A stretch of DNA of 64,000 bases from Candidatus Schekmanbacteria bacterium (GCA_016188575.1 JACPHN010000068.1:92082-156081), one strand, 5' to 3'. Positions 36,952-46,868 are shown, counted from the first letter of the stretch. Translations and numbers: made by a program. The notes: a model not told the origin generated them from the letters alone.

Positions 36952-38181
36952 GTGCAACTTTCGGCTCCACGCATCTGCTGTCTGGACCTCGATACGTTCT
37001 TCGTCTCCGTCGAGCGACTTCTGGATCCTTCGTTGCACGGTCTGCCCGTGGTCGTGGGGGCCCTGCCCGGCGGGCGCGGCGTCGTCACTTCCGCAAGCTA
37101 CGAGGTGCGCGCCTATGGGGTTCGCTCCGGGATGCCCATCGCGCAAGCGGTCGCACTCGCCCCGCAGGCCGTCTTTCTGCCGACTCGGCACAGCGAGTAC
37201 TCCCACTACTCGAGCCGCGTGCGCGAGCTCGCCGCCAACTACAGTCCGCTCATGCAAATCGCCAGCATCGACGAGCTGTACCTCGACTTCACGGGATGCG
37301 AGCGCCTGTATCGGCGCCCCGGAGATCACTCTGCCGACGAGACCATTCTGCGCACCGTGTGGCAGTTGACGGATGACGTCGAGCGGGAGCTCGGCCTGCC
37401 GTCGAGTGCGGGGATCGCGGCCAACAAGCCGGTCAGCAAGGTTGCCTGCGGCCTGGCGAAACCACGCGGCGTGCTCATGGTGCCTGCCGGGCAGGAGCGC
37501 GACTTCCTGGCGCCGCTGCCGGTGCGGAAATTTCCCGGCATCGGGCCGGTCGCTGAGGCGGAGCTCGCGAAGCTCGGAGTTACGACTCTCGGTGAGCTCG
37601 CCGTGCTCCCGGCGGAGCCCCTTGGCAACGTCTTCGGCATTCGCTCGGCATATATCCGGCTGGGCGTGGCCGGGCTCACGCCATCCGGATTGGGACGCAG
37701 CCGCCCGGCGTTTGTCGAGCACGATCCGGCCGGCGAGCTGGCCGGCTCGATCAGCAACGAACGGACGTTTCGCGAGGACGTTCGCGATCCTCTCGTGCTC
37801 GAGGCGATGCTGTGCGGGCTGTGCGAGCGCGTGTGCTGGCGCGCGCGAAAGCGCGAGGCGCGCGCCGGAACCGTCAGCCTCAAGCTCCGCTACGCGGACT
37901 TTCAGACCGTGACGCGTTCGCGCTCCGTGGCGCCGACAAACTGCGAGCGCACGCTCATCCCCGTGGTCAAGGACATGTTTCGCCAGACGCGCGTTCGACC
38001 GCTACCCATTCGCCTGCTTGGACTCACGCTCTCCCGTTTGCTCCGGTGCGCCGAGCAGCAGCAGCTCTTCCTGGCCACCGGCGGCCGGGCACTGATGACG
38101 GCCGTTGACGCGATCCGCCAGCGACACGGGTTCGGTGCGCTCAAGATCGCAACATCCGCCTATCGCCGCAAGGACGGCTGA
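36952..38181 (+). CDS. dinB: DinB-type Y-family DNA polymerase
   Basis: GTG 36952 is chosen: a GCAGG lies 7 nt upstream and homology begins at once (CCLDLDTFFVSVERLLDPSL). An ATG at 36787 would add a tail encoded by repeat R6. 409 residues. Catalytic acids sit in DLDTFF and in ASIDELYLDFTG (the SIDE motif). The fingers include GRGVVTSASYEVRAYGVRSGM. HhH residues KFPGIGPVAEAELAKLGV and the little-finger domain follow. It performs low-fidelity translesion synthesis. No LexA box was identified. Confidence 0.9.
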   Translation: MQLSAPRICCLDLDTFFVSVERLLDPSLHGLPVVVGALPGGRGVVTSASYEVRAYGVRSGMPIAQAVALAPQAVFLPTRHSEYSHYSSRVRELAANYSPLMQIASIDELYLDFTGCERLYRRPGDHSADETILRTVWQLTDDVERELGLPSSAGIAANKPVSKVACGLAKPRGVLMVPAGQERDFLAPLPVRKFPGIGPVAEAELAKLGVTTLGELAVLPAEPLGNVFGIRSAYIRLGVAGLTPSGLGRSRPAFVEHDPAGELAGSISNERTFREDVRDPLVLEAMLCGLCERVCWRARKREARAGTVSLKLRYADFQTVTRSRSVAPTNCERTLIPVVKDMFRQTRVRPLPIRLLGLTLSRLLRCAEQQQLFLATGGRALMTAVDAIRQRHGFGALKIATSAYRRKDG

Positions 38182-38750
38182 GGGCTCATCCATTCGTTAG
38201 CCGGTCCGAAACCCCGCCCTGAAGGCCGGCATCCGTATTGGTAGCTCACCACCAGTAGCGCCCGGATAAGCAGTGGCAACGCGCAAGAACCTTCCTCCGC
38301 TCACTGGGCGGAGACCGGGAGAGGGGAAGAACGGCGAGCCCGCCCCCGTCCGCCCCCACCCCGACCGTCCCCCCGCAAGCGGGGGGACGGTCGCGGGGGC
38401 TGTCGCTTCGACGTCGAACCGGCGCCGGATATAGAGAGTGGAACCGCCGTTCTCGCGAGCGGAACGGAAGTTCTCTGAGTGGAGCCGGGCGCCGTGTTCT
38501 TGTCCCTACCCCCGCACCTCGAGAAACCTCACCGCTGGCGGCGGGCCGCCGTTTTCCGTCGCCGCCGCCGCCTTCCGGGCAACGCGCGCGATCGGGCGGC
38601 ACGAAAATTGCTGCTCCGAAGGGCGCCACGAGATTGCGCAAGTCCGCTCTCCTCAGCGCTTTGCGACCCCCCTGCCGCGACGCGTGCCGGAGCGGTTTCC
38701 CAATCTCGAGGGGCAAGTGTGATGTGAACCGAACTGGAAGGAGGAGCGTA
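38182..38750. other. Intergenic region with long palindrome
   Basis: About 570 bp without a supported gene. It contains the repeat palindrome R8 at 38,362-38,393, and otherwise GC-rich sequence with no tRNA or recognisable coding. An upstream in-frame extension of the lipoprotein ORF is open but has no coding signal. Confidence 0.55.
38362..38393. repeat. Perfect 15-bp stem palindrome, repeat core R8
   Basis: CGACCGTCCCCCCGC (38362-38376), AA loop, then GCGGGGGGACGGTCG (38379-38393). It is the largest perfect version of the CCCCCCGC-AA-GCGGGGGG core shared with R1 and could terminate transcription after dinB. Confidence 0.75.
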
Positions 38751-39263
38751 GTGAGCAGAAACGCGATTGCGCTTTGCTGCGTAGCCGCCGGGGCGGTACT
38801 GATGGCCGCCTGTAACTCCATTCCGACCGATCCGTTGGCGCCGATCGGAGGCGAGGATCCGGGCAAGATTGGCGCGGCCACGGTGGTCACGGGAGATAAC
38901 GGTTGCACGCCGGGGTACTGGAAAAACCACCTGGAGTCATGGCCAATAACGTCGTTGTCGCCCGACCAGCCTGTCGACACTGTCTTTGGCGAGCTCTGGC
39001 TCTACCCAGAGGTGGGCTCGGCAACGCTGCTGGAGGCACTGAGCTTTTCGGGCGGCTCCGACCTGCTGGGAGCCGTGCGGCTCCTTGTCCGGGCGGGTGT
39101 CGCCGCGGTGCTGAATGCCCTTCATCCCGACGTGCCGCACATGCTGCCGAGCGAGGTCCTCAATATCGTGAATACGGCCCTTGATTCCCAGGATCGTGAC
39201 ACCATCCTGGCGGCCGCCGCACTGCTCGGTGATCGCAACGACTCCGTCTGTCCCCTGGATTGA
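38751..39263 (+). CDS. Lipoprotein with CTPGYWKNH motif
   Basis: GTG 38751 has a strong GGAGGAG ribosome-binding site. 170 residues: a lipoprotein signal with lipobox VLMAAC (Cys at about residue 21), then CTPGYWKNHLESWP near residue 52, a motif recurrent in secreted bacterial and environmental proteins, where it precedes a globular helical domain. The rest is helical (ATLLEALSFSGGSDLLGAVR, LPSEVLNIVNTALDSQ). A surface-anchored protein of unknown function. Confidence 0.75.
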   Translation: MSRNAIALCCVAAGAVLMAACNSIPTDPLAPIGGEDPGKIGAATVVTGDNGCTPGYWKNHLESWPITSLSPDQPVDTVFGELWLYPEVGSATLLEALSFSGGSDLLGAVRLLVRAGVAAVLNALHPDVPHMLPSEVLNIVNTALDSQDRDTILAAAALLGDRNDSVCPLD

Positions 39264-39421
39264 CCGGGGAACGCTGACCTCGTAGCCGCGCACGTGGCCG
39301 CGGTAGCGACCGGAGAGACTGGCGCATTTCGGGGCCGGCGTACAAGATGCCACTGCGAGAGCCCGGCGTGCGGACACTCCGCGCGGCCGGGCATTGCCCG
39401 CTCAGCAGGAGGTTCCCCAAG

Positions 39422-39943
39422 ATGCGGTTCGTGTGCAACGCCGTAGGTCCGGATTTTCTCGATTCCGCTCCCCAGCGCATCGTCAACGCCGTGGAGATCC
39501 CCGCCTCGGCTGCCGCGATTTTCGCGGTCTTCGAGGACGCGGGCGCCTGGCCGAGGTGGTTTTCGGACATCGTCTCGGTCGAATGGACGAGCCCTCGGCC
39601 TTTTGGCGTGGGGACGACGCGGACCGTGCGCCTCCAGACGATGACCGTTGACGAGCGCTTCATCATCTGGGAGCAGGACCGGCGCTTTGCCTTTTATCTT
39701 GCCGCGACGAGCTTGCCGCTCGTCAACGCCCTGTGCGAAGATTACGTGCTGGAGCCCCTCGCATCCGAGCGCACCCGGTTCGTCTACACAGTCGCCTATG
39801 ATCCGCGCCTGCCGCTGCTGCTCGCCGGGCCGCTCGGAAGATGGTTCTTTGGTCGCATGTTCAGCAAGGCAACACAGTCGCTTGCCGTCTTCATGCGCTC
39901 GGGGCGCGCCGCCCAGACGGATGCACCGCACCCGAGCGCCTGA
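39422..39943 (+). CDS. SRPBCC (START/polyketide cyclase-like) family protein
   Basis: ATG 39422 follows AGCAGGAGG with suitable spacing. 173 residues with the helix-grip fold: VNAVEIPASAAAIFAVFEDA, WPRWFSDIVSVEW, FGVGTTRTVRL, and a final amphipathic helix (GPLGRWFFGRMFSKATQSL). Members bind hydrophobic ligands; the ligand is unknown. It follows the lipoprotein gene by about 160 bp in the same direction. Confidence 0.8.
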   Translation: MRFVCNAVGPDFLDSAPQRIVNAVEIPASAAAIFAVFEDAGAWPRWFSDIVSVEWTSPRPFGVGTTRTVRLQTMTVDERFIIWEQDRRFAFYLAATSLPLVNALCEDYVLEPLASERTRFVYTVAYDPRLPLLLAGPLGRWFFGRMFSKATQSLAVFMRSGRAAQTDAPHPSA

Positions 39944-39973
39944 AAGCATCGGCGCGAGCTGTCCCGGCGAAGG

Positions 39974-41212
39974 CTACGCGCCAAACAGCCCGCCAAAGTC
40001 AATCCCCGCGGCGCGCGCGACAGCCACCACCTGGGCAAGAGCCTCTGCAAACGGGTTCGGGCGATCGGCCGCGCCCGTGCGGATCTCGGTGACGTGCAGC
40101 GCGCCCCGGCCGGCGACCACCGCCTCGCTCAGCGCCGGAAATGAGGTCACCAGAAGCTCGTGACGGAGCTGCTCAGCGGAATAGCGCCCCTGAAGCTCGC
40201 GGTCGCGCGCCGCGATTTCCAGGCGAAGCTCCTCGCGCAGTCTCTCCGCGGCGAGCCGTTGCTCGGTCTCGGCAATGCCCGCCGTCGCCTCGGATCTGGA
40301 CAGGGCCAGACGCTGTTCCAGGGCGGCGCGTTCGAGCTCTGTGCGCTGCTCCGCCGCAAGCACGGCCAGCCCGTGCTGTGCCTCGCTCTCGTCTCGGCGG
40401 CGGCGGCTCGCCGCAAGCGCCGCCTGCAGCGTCGCGTCTTCCATCCGCTGCCGGCGTTCGAGCTGCTGCAGATGCAGGCGCTCCTCTCGCGCCAGTGCCG
40501 CGTGCCGGCCTTGTTCCTCCGCCTCTGCTTGCTGCCGCGCCAGCTCCTGGTCTACCTCCAGGGCTGCGCGCCGCGCCGCAACCTGCCGCTTGTGCACTTC
40601 CTGGTCGCGCTCGACCGCCGATTTCTTCGCCTCCATCTCCAGCCGCGTGCGATACGGAGCTTGCATGTGCTCAAATACAGTGCTGCTCAAGATGCGCACG
40701 TCCTGGATCTCGATCGTGTCGATCACGACCCCCCAGCCCTGAGTCGTGCCGTCGTCGAGCCGCCCTGCTCCCGAAACCACTGGCTGGATTTCGCGCATCA
40801 GCTCCTCGGCGATCCCCTCCTTTCGGCGCGTCAGGCAGTCCTGGACGGTCATGTTCGCCACCAGCCGGCGAGCGGCGCCCACAAACATCTCCTGCATCAC
40901 TTTCTCGAGCTCCCGCACCCCGCCGTTTTCGGTGAAGTCGAGCATCCTGAACGCGATCAGCGGCTCCGCGATGCGGTAGACGGCGATGCCGCGCACCTCG
41001 ACGCCGACTTTCTCCGCGGTAATCTGATCCGCCATGAAGGCGGATCGCTGAATCGTCGTCGGGACGCGGGTCGCCGCTTGCCACGGCCACAGGAAGACGC
41101 TGAGGCCGGGGCCATGGCGGACGACGCGGCCGTTATGAAGCTGAATGACGTACTCGCCGGGGCTCGCGTGCACGCGTCCCCAAGTTCGACGTTGGGTTCC
41201 GTTACTTGCCAT
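39974..41212 (-). CDS. SPFH/Band-7 domain protein with long coiled coil
   Basis: 412 residues. The N-terminus (about 15-205) is an SPFH domain (SPGEYVIQLHNGRVVRHGPG, then EKVGVEVRGIAVYRI, LVANMTVQDCLTRR, WGVVIDTIEIQDVRI). Residues 205-355 are a highly charged Ala/Arg/Glu coiled coil (RQQAEAEEQGRHAALAREER). It lacks an obvious N-terminal membrane helix. Such proteins form large oligomeric scaffolds at membranes. Its partner is unknown; no NfeD gene is adjacent. Confidence 0.85.
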   Translation of the reverse strand: MASNGTQRRTWGRVHASPGEYVIQLHNGRVVRHGPGLSVFLWPWQAATRVPTTIQRSAFMADQITAEKVGVEVRGIAVYRIAEPLIAFRMLDFTENGGVRELEKVMQEMFVGAARRLVANMTVQDCLTRRKEGIAEELMREIQPVVSGAGRLDDGTTQGWGVVIDTIEIQDVRILSSTVFEHMQAPYRTRLEMEAKKSAVERDQEVHKRQVAARRAALEVDQELARQQAEAEEQGRHAALAREERLHLQQLERRQRMEDATLQAALAASRRRRDESEAQHGLAVLAAEQRTELERAALEQRLALSRSEATAGIAETEQRLAAERLREELRLEIAARDRELQGRYSAEQLRHELLVTSFPALSEAVVAGRGALHVTEIRTGAADRPNPFAEALAQVVAVARAAGIDFGGLFGA

Positions 41213-41428
41213 GGGTGGATCTCCGCGAGGAAGAGGTGCTCAAGAATGCATCGGGCTCTTGGAGCCCACGGCAGCTCCTGCAGGTTTCGGGCCATGGCCG
41301 AACGCCGGAGGCAGCGGACAGGAATGCGGCCCGGGGCCTGCCGCACGCGCACGGCGGTCCCACCGTTCCAGGTCGGGTGAGCCAAAACGGCGCAGAGGTG
41401 CCGCGGCGGACCGGCCGGCGCGCCGCTC

Positions 41429-42601
41429 TCAGGCCACGAGCACGCGGGGGAGATCGGGGTGGATGCGCGCCACGATCTCGTAGTTGATCGTGCCGATATG
41501 GCGTGCGAGGTCCTCTGCCCGGACGCGCTCGTCTCCCTGCGCCCCGAGCAACACGACCTCGTCGTTGACCGCCGCCGCGGGGACGTCGGTGACGTCCACC
41601 ATGCAGATGTTCATGCAAATGCGCCCGCGCACCGGCGCGCGCACGCCGTGCACCAGCACGTGGGCCAGGTTTGACAGGCCGCGATCATAGCCCTCGTAAT
41701 AGCCTATCGGAAGCACCGCCAGCCGCGTCGGGTGCGTGGCACGGTAGGTCAGACCGTAGCCTACGTAGGCGCCGGCCGGCACGTCCTTGACTTGCGCAAT
41801 TCGCGCCTTGAGGGCCATGACCGGCACGAGATCCACGCGCATGCCGGCCTGTAGCAGCGAGGAGAGATAGGTTTCCTTGGAGGGCCACAGGCCGTACAGG
41901 CCGATGCCGACGCGCGCCATGTCCTGATGCGTTTCGCTCAACAGGATGGCCGCGGCCGAGCAGGCGATGTGGCGAATACCGGGAACAATGCCGTGGTCAG
42001 CGAGACGGCGCACGAGCGCTTCATAGCAGGCGAGCTGCTGGCGAGCGTAGGTATGATCGGTGGTGTCCTCAATATTGGCGAAATGGGTGGAGAGCCCGGC
42101 CAGCTCCAGGTGCGGGTCGGCGGTGATCGCTCGCGACACCGAAATGAGCTCTGCTTCGCTTACTCCCTGGCGGTGCGTGCCGGTTTCGACCTTGAGGTGG
42201 AGTCGCGCCCGAGTGCGCGCGGCGGCTGCGGCGGTTCGCGCTGATGCGATCGCCTCCATCTGGTAGACCGTAGGCTCAAGGCGCGCGGCCACGGCTTCGG
42301 CCATGGCCGCGGGCGTGAGGTAGCCGAGCACCACGATCCGGGTATCGATGCCGGCGCGCCGCAGCGTCAGCCCTTCGTCCACCGTGTTCACTCCAAGCGC
42401 CTCGACGCCGGCGGCGGCAGCCTCACCCGCGACGATCGCCAACCCGTGGCCGTAGGCGTTGGACTTGACGACCGCCATCAGCCCGCAACGCGGTCCGATG
42501 ATGCGCCGAAACTCGCCGAGGTTATGGCGGAGAGCCGTGGCGGAAATTTCGACCCACGACGACGCGCGCTCCGGAACCTCACGCAGTATGGCCGTGCTCA
42601 C
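41429..42601 (-). CDS. alr: Alanine racemase
   Basis: GTG 42601 overlaps the kinase stop by four bases (GTGA). 390 residues: PLP lysine in MAVVKSNAYGHG (K46), HLKVETGTHRQGV, DMARVGIGLYGLWP, catalytic Tyr in YVGYGLTYRA and a C-terminal beta domain (RICMNICMVDVTDVP). It converts L-Ala to D-Ala for peptidoglycan and feeds the D-Ala ligase at 26.7 kb. Coupling to a Ser/Thr kinase gene is unusual. Confidence 0.95.
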   Translation of the reverse strand: MSTAILREVPERASSWVEISATALRHNLGEFRRIIGPRCGLMAVVKSNAYGHGLAIVAGEAAAAGVEALGVNTVDEGLTLRRAGIDTRIVVLGYLTPAAMAEAVAARLEPTVYQMEAIASARTAAAAARTRARLHLKVETGTHRQGVSEAELISVSRAITADPHLELAGLSTHFANIEDTTDHTYARQQLACYEALVRRLADHGIVPGIRHIACSAAAILLSETHQDMARVGIGLYGLWPSKETYLSSLLQAGMRVDLVPVMALKARIAQVKDVPAGAYVGYGLTYRATHPTRLAVLPIGYYEGYDRGLSNLAHVLVHGVRAPVRGRICMNICMVDVTDVPAAAVNDEVVLLGAQGDERVRAEDLARHIGTINYEIVARIHPDLPRVLVA

Positions 42602-44325
42602 TTGCCTTCGCTCCACTCCACGACGCCGCCGCGGATGAGCCCGTCGAGCGCGCGGTAAAAGGTCAGGGGGTTCATGCGAATCGTCACGCGCAGCTCCTCC
42701 AGGTCGGCCGCCGCCAGGCCGGAGCGGGCCGCGCGCAGGATCGTCGACACCCGCGGCATCGAGAGGCGCAACTCAGACGCATGCTCGGCCTTGAACTGGG
42801 CGAGATAGAGCTCGAGCTCGCGGCGGCGTGCTGCGGCTTCCTTGAGAAAGCGCGGCGTGTCGAGCTCAAAACGCGTCGCATGATCCGGTGGCGTCACGTC
42901 CTCCAGGAAGAAGTAGCGGCCGGCGCGCCAGGCCGCGAGGTCCATCAAGATTTCCGCGGCCTGTTCGGTGAGGATTTCGTGAAGCCGCTCGCGCGAGAGG
43001 AGCTCCATGTCCAGCAGCACCAGACCGAGCCGACGGCGGCTGAGGCGCTGCGCCCGCGCCGCTCTCTCGATTTCCCTGCGCGTCAGGATACCTCGTCGCA
43101 GAAGCACGTTGCCGAGGCGCTCCGTGATCGCCGTCGACGTGGCGTAGACGATCCTGCCGTCGTTGAAGAACGCTGTTCTCCGCTCCACGGCGGAATCCGT
43201 CGCCGAGAAGCCCGCGGGGTCCTTGGGTTTGAGAGCCAAAATGCCAGAGGCACTACCGGCGAGCTCCCGTCGCGCGGCCGCACCAGGAGGGGCGGCGGCG
43301 TCGGCAGCCGCCGTCTCTCCGGGAGCGGCCCCATGGAGATTGCGGATGAACACCAACGCTCCGGTGCGTCGCGACTCCGTCACCTCCTGCAGCACCTCAA
43401 GCGCTCCGAGCTCGGCGGACAGCGCCCCCAGCGGGACCTTCTCGCCGCCCGTGCGCAGGCGCCGGCGGGCCGCGCCGCCGCCCGTGCCGTTGCCGCGGAG
43501 CAGATCGCGCCGGGCGAGGTCCTCGAGGAGGTCGCTCACCGTCGTGTAACGGTTTGCTGGATCCTTCTCCAGCATCTTCATGACCACGTCCTCGAGTCCT
43601 TGACTGACGGTGGGTACGAGGCGGCGCGGCGGCGTCGGAGGGTTGTGGAGGTGCTGGTAGATGAGCTGAACCATATTGTCCGCATCGAAGGGCTGGCGGC
43701 CGGTCAACGCCTCGTACAGGACGACTCCGAGCGAGTAGATATCCGAGGCCTCGGTTACGGGCGCGCGACCATCAATCCGCTCTGGAGATACGTAGTTGAG
43801 GGTCCCCACGAACTCGCCCGAGGTCGTGAGCCGGGTGTCGTCCTTTGACGTCGAGATTCCGAAGTCGGTGATGTGGACGTTGGCGTGCTCGTCGAGCAGG
43901 ATGTTTTGCGGTTTGATGTCCCGGTGGATGACGCCGAGCTGATGGATGTGCAGCAGCCCGCGACACACCTGGTCCAGGATCCGCAGGGCCTCGTTCTCCG
44001 GCAAGGCGCCGCGCTCCTCGAACAGATGTGCGAGATCGCAGCCGTTGACGAACTCCATGACCAGGTAGTAATGCTGATGCTCGACGCCCTGGTCGAGGAT
44101 GGCCGCGATGTGGGGGTGCGACAAGCGCTTGGCGTATTCGGCCTCGCGCCGAAACCGCGCGACCTTTTGGAGGTCCGAGAAGTGCTCCGGCGGCAGGACC
44201 TTGATTACCACCGGTGCATGGGAGCGGACGTCCTCGGCCTTGTAGACCTCACTCATGCCGCTGGACTTGATGCAGAGCAAGATCTGGTAGCGCTCGGCAA
44301 ACCAGCTTCCCGGCAGCCAGCTCAT
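42598..44325 (-). CDS. Serine/threonine protein kinase with DUF4388 (PATAN-like) tail
   Basis: 575 residues. Kinase domain 12-275 with invariant K42 (VVIKVLPP), HRD at 134-136 (HRDIKPQN), DFG at 154-156, and SPERIDG and SDIYSLGVVLYEAL. All catalytic residues are present. The C-terminal half (about 310-575) shows a DUF4388-type module (RRTGALVFIRNLHG, then RTAFFNDGRIVYATSTAITERLG, LGNVLLRRGILTRREIERA). There is no transmembrane helix, so it is likely cytoplasmic. It overlaps both neighbours (ATGA with the glycosyltransferase, GTGA with alr). Confidence 0.92.
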   Translation of the reverse strand: MSWLPGSWFAERYQILLCIKSSGMSEVYKAEDVRSHAPVVIKVLPPEHFSDLQKVARFRREAEYAKRLSHPHIAAILDQGVEHQHYYLVMEFVNGCDLAHLFEERGALPENEALRILDQVCRGLLHIHQLGVIHRDIKPQNILLDEHANVHITDFGISTSKDDTRLTTSGEFVGTLNYVSPERIDGRAPVTEASDIYSLGVVLYEALTGRQPFDADNMVQLIYQHLHNPPTPPRRLVPTVSQGLEDVVMKMLEKDPANRYTTVSDLLEDLARRDLLRGNGTGGGAARRRLRTGGEKVPLGALSAELGALEVLQEVTESRRTGALVFIRNLHGAAPGETAAADAAAPPGAAARRELAGSASGILALKPKDPAGFSATDSAVERRTAFFNDGRIVYATSTAITERLGNVLLRRGILTRREIERAARAQRLSRRRLGLVLLDMELLSRERLHEILTEQAAEILMDLAAWRAGRYFFLEDVTPPDHATRFELDTPRFLKEAAARRRELELYLAQFKAEHASELRLSMPRVSTILRAARSGLAAADLEELRVTIRMNPLTFYRALDGLIRGGVVEWSEGK

Positions 44326-46868
44326 GGCTCACCTGCAGAGGTCTTGCGGGTGAGCTCGGCGAGATGCTCGCCGCCCAAACCGGGCGGGGTCGTCGCTCCC
44401 CTTGGCGCCTGCGCATGCGTGGTCAGCGCCGACGTCCAGCGGCCGGCAGTGGGAAAGCCCTGCCGTGGCGGTCTGAGCGCCGCGGGCCAGTGGTCCAGCG
44501 GCGGTGGGCCAAAAAGCCACCAGCGCCGGCTTTCGCGCGCGCCGAAACGGAGTCTATCGACGCGGCCGGCGACGTATCCCGACATTTTGGCGATGTCCAG
44601 CAGCAAGACCAGGGCGGGGGCAAGCGCGGCGACGGCACGCCGGCCGATCCCGGGCGGCGGCGCCGAGGTCAGCGCCCGGAGCCATGGCCGCCGCAGGTAG
44701 ATCGCAGCGCCGAGCGCCAGCAGCGCTCCCCACGCCCAGGCCGCCCAGCCGGGCGCGCTAGCTCCCAACAGCAGCAGCGCCGGCAGCGTGCCGTATGCCG
44801 CGAACCGCGCCGCATGCCGCCGCCCGTGCATGCGCGCCCGGCCGTCGCCGCGACCAAAGGCAAAAAACTTCCGCCACGCCTCCGCCGTGGTCCTCGCCTG
44901 CTGCCAGACCACGGTCGAGCCGCGCGCGAACGCAACCTGCAGACCCGCGGCCTGCGCTTGCAGGTTGAAGAACATGTCCTCCCCGATGGGCAAGTTCTCG
45001 GGATAACCCGGCACGACGTCGAGCACGTGCCGGCGAATCGCCATGGAACGTGAGGAGGGCAAGAACCGGTCGGCCCGAACCTCGTCGCGGAGCGGGAGGT
45101 TGGCGGCCGCGAGCGCCGACTCGAACAGGCCGCCGGGAGCGGGGAGATAGAAGCCGCCGACGACGGAAACCCCGGGATCGGCCTGGAGCGGCCGAATGAG
45201 CTCCGCGAGCCAGTCATCCAGCGGCCAGGAGCCGGCATCCGCGGCGACGATGATGTCACCCCGAACGCGCGCGAGCGCGAAGTTGCGCCCTTCCGGGATA
45301 TTGCAGCCCGGCAGGCTCCAGACCCGGAGCCGGGCATCCCGCCGCTGATGGGCGAGCGCGATCTCCAGGCTCCCGTCGGTCGACCCGCCGTCGACTACCA
45401 GCACCTCCAACGGCGCGGGCACCTGCCCGAGGATTCGCTCGAGCAGCATGGGCAGCGTGTCGGCCTCATTGCGGACCGTCATGAGCACGCTGATCGCTTC
45501 GCGCCGGGGGCGGGCCGGCGGCGCGTGCCGCAGTCCGGGCACCAGCGACGGTCCGGCGCGATGCGCTCTTGCGGGGACCTCCGCGGGGGCCGACTCGCCG
45601 GCCGCAAGGCGCTTTCTGGCCGCGGTCGCGCGGCAGTCCGCGGCGACGGCGGCAAGCAGCGCCTCCATCCGCTGCCCCATCACCTCGTATCGGTATTCGG
45701 CCGCGACCAGTGCGCTCGCCCGATCGCTCATCTGCCGCGCCGACTCCGCATCGCCCAGCAGCCTCAAACAGGCGTCGGCGAACGCTTGCGCTGCGTCCGC
45801 AAAGAGCACGTGCCGGCAGGCCTCGACCTCGATTCCCGCCGCCCCGACGTGCGTCGATACGATCGGGCACCCGGCCGCCATGGCTTCGAGGATCTTCACG
45901 CGCTGCCCGCTCCCCATGCTCAGCGGCACCACCATGGCGTCGGCGGCCCAAAGGTGCGGCCGGATGTCGGGGACGTCGGCGTCGAGCACCACGCCGGGGA
46001 CAGCTCGCAGAGCGGTGACCGCGGCCGCAGGGCTGCGCCCGACGATGTGGAGCCGGACGTCCGCCAGAGTGGCGCGAATCGCGGGAAACACCTCGCGCAC
46101 AAACCAGAGCAGGCCTTCGACGTTGGGGTGCCAGTGCAAGGAACCGAGGAACAGCAGCGTCGGCGGGACCGCGCCTCGCGTTTGCCCGGGCGGCGGTGCC
46201 AGGTATTCGACGTCCACGCCGATCGGAATGCGCTCGATCCGGGCTGCCGGGTCGAGCTCCCGCAGGGCGTCTCGATCCAGGTCGCTCAGCGCCACGGTCG
46301 CCGCCACGTGCGATAGCGTCCGCTGCTCGTAGCGGCGGACACGGCGCGCTTCGCGACCCGCGAAACGCCGCCGAAGAGACGAAGAGGCCACCGCGGAGGC
46401 CTGCGCGAGAATGACGGATTCGACGTTGTGGGCGTCGTACACCACGCCGGCCGCCGTCGGATCGATGAGCCGGGAGTCGCGCGCAAGCTCCAGGTAGGGA
46501 ACCGTGCTCAGGTGCTCGGCCAGCACCGCATCGGGGCGCAGCGCCCGCACCTTGCCGGCCACCGCGCCCCGGAATGCACCCGAGATGCGCTCCCGAACCA
46601 TCCACGGCAGACCGCCGCCGGCGAGCTCTCCGGCGGCGTATTGGGCCAGGCGCCGGGGTACACCGCTCGCCCGATTCCCCGGCACCAGCGACACCGAGGC
46701 ACAGTGCATGTCCAGGAACCGACTCTCGTCCCCGCCGAGAGGCTCGTCGTAGAACGACACGAGGTGGACCTCGTGCCGATGCCCCAGATAGCTCAACAAG
46801 TAGTGGTTTCGAAACGCGCCGCCAAGCGGCCGGGCAGGCGGTTCCGGCGTCAACATCAGTATCCGCAT
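44322..46868 (-). CDS. Bifunctional glycosyltransferase: GT4-like domain fused to GT2 domain
   Basis: 848 residues. The N-terminal 400 form a GT-B enzyme (RILMLTPEPPARPLGGAFRN; LLFLGSLHWHPNVEGL; VPLSMGSGQRVKILEAMAAG CPIV, the GT4 EX7E-like region). A linker (400-455) joins a GT-A/GT2 domain (ISVLMTVRNEADTLPMLLER; VVDGGSTDGSLEIAL; ADAGSWPLDDW; GEDMFFNLQAQ; QQARTTAEAWRKF), followed by two to three predicted membrane helices (about 705-770). It probably adds two successive sugars to a lipid-linked glycan. It starts a three-gene overlapping unit with the kinase and alr. Confidence 0.87.
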   Translation of the reverse strand: MRILMLTPEPPARPLGGAFRNHYLLSYLGHRHEVHLVSFYDEPLGGDESRFLDMHCASVSLVPGNRASGVPRRLAQYAAGELAGGGLPWMVRERISGAFRGAVAGKVRALRPDAVLAEHLSTVPYLELARDSRLIDPTAAGVVYDAHNVESVILAQASAVASSSLRRRFAGREARRVRRYEQRTLSHVAATVALSDLDRDALRELDPAARIERIPIGVDVEYLAPPPGQTRGAVPPTLLFLGSLHWHPNVEGLLWFVREVFPAIRATLADVRLHIVGRSPAAAVTALRAVPGVVLDADVPDIRPHLWAADAMVVPLSMGSGQRVKILEAMAAGCPIVSTHVGAAGIEVEACRHVLFADAAQAFADACLRLLGDAESARQMSDRASALVAAEYRYEVMGQRMEALLAAVAADCRATAARKRLAAGESAPAEVPARAHRAGPSLVPGLRHAPPARPRREAISVLMTVRNEADTLPMLLERILGQVPAPLEVLVVDGGSTDGSLEIALAHQRRDARLRVWSLPGCNIPEGRNFALARVRGDIIVAADAGSWPLDDWLAELIRPLQADPGVSVVGGFYLPAPGGLFESALAAANLPLRDEVRADRFLPSSRSMAIRRHVLDVVPGYPENLPIGEDMFFNLQAQAAGLQVAFARGSTVVWQQARTTAEAWRKFFAFGRGDGRARMHGRRHAARFAAYGTLPALLLLGASAPGWAAWAWGALLALGAAIYLRRPWLRALTSAPPPGIGRRAVAALAPALVLLLDIAKMSGYVAGRVDRLRFGARESRRWWLFGPPPLDHWPAALRPPRQGFPTAGRWTSALTTHAQAPRGATTPPGLGGEHLAELTRKTSAGEP

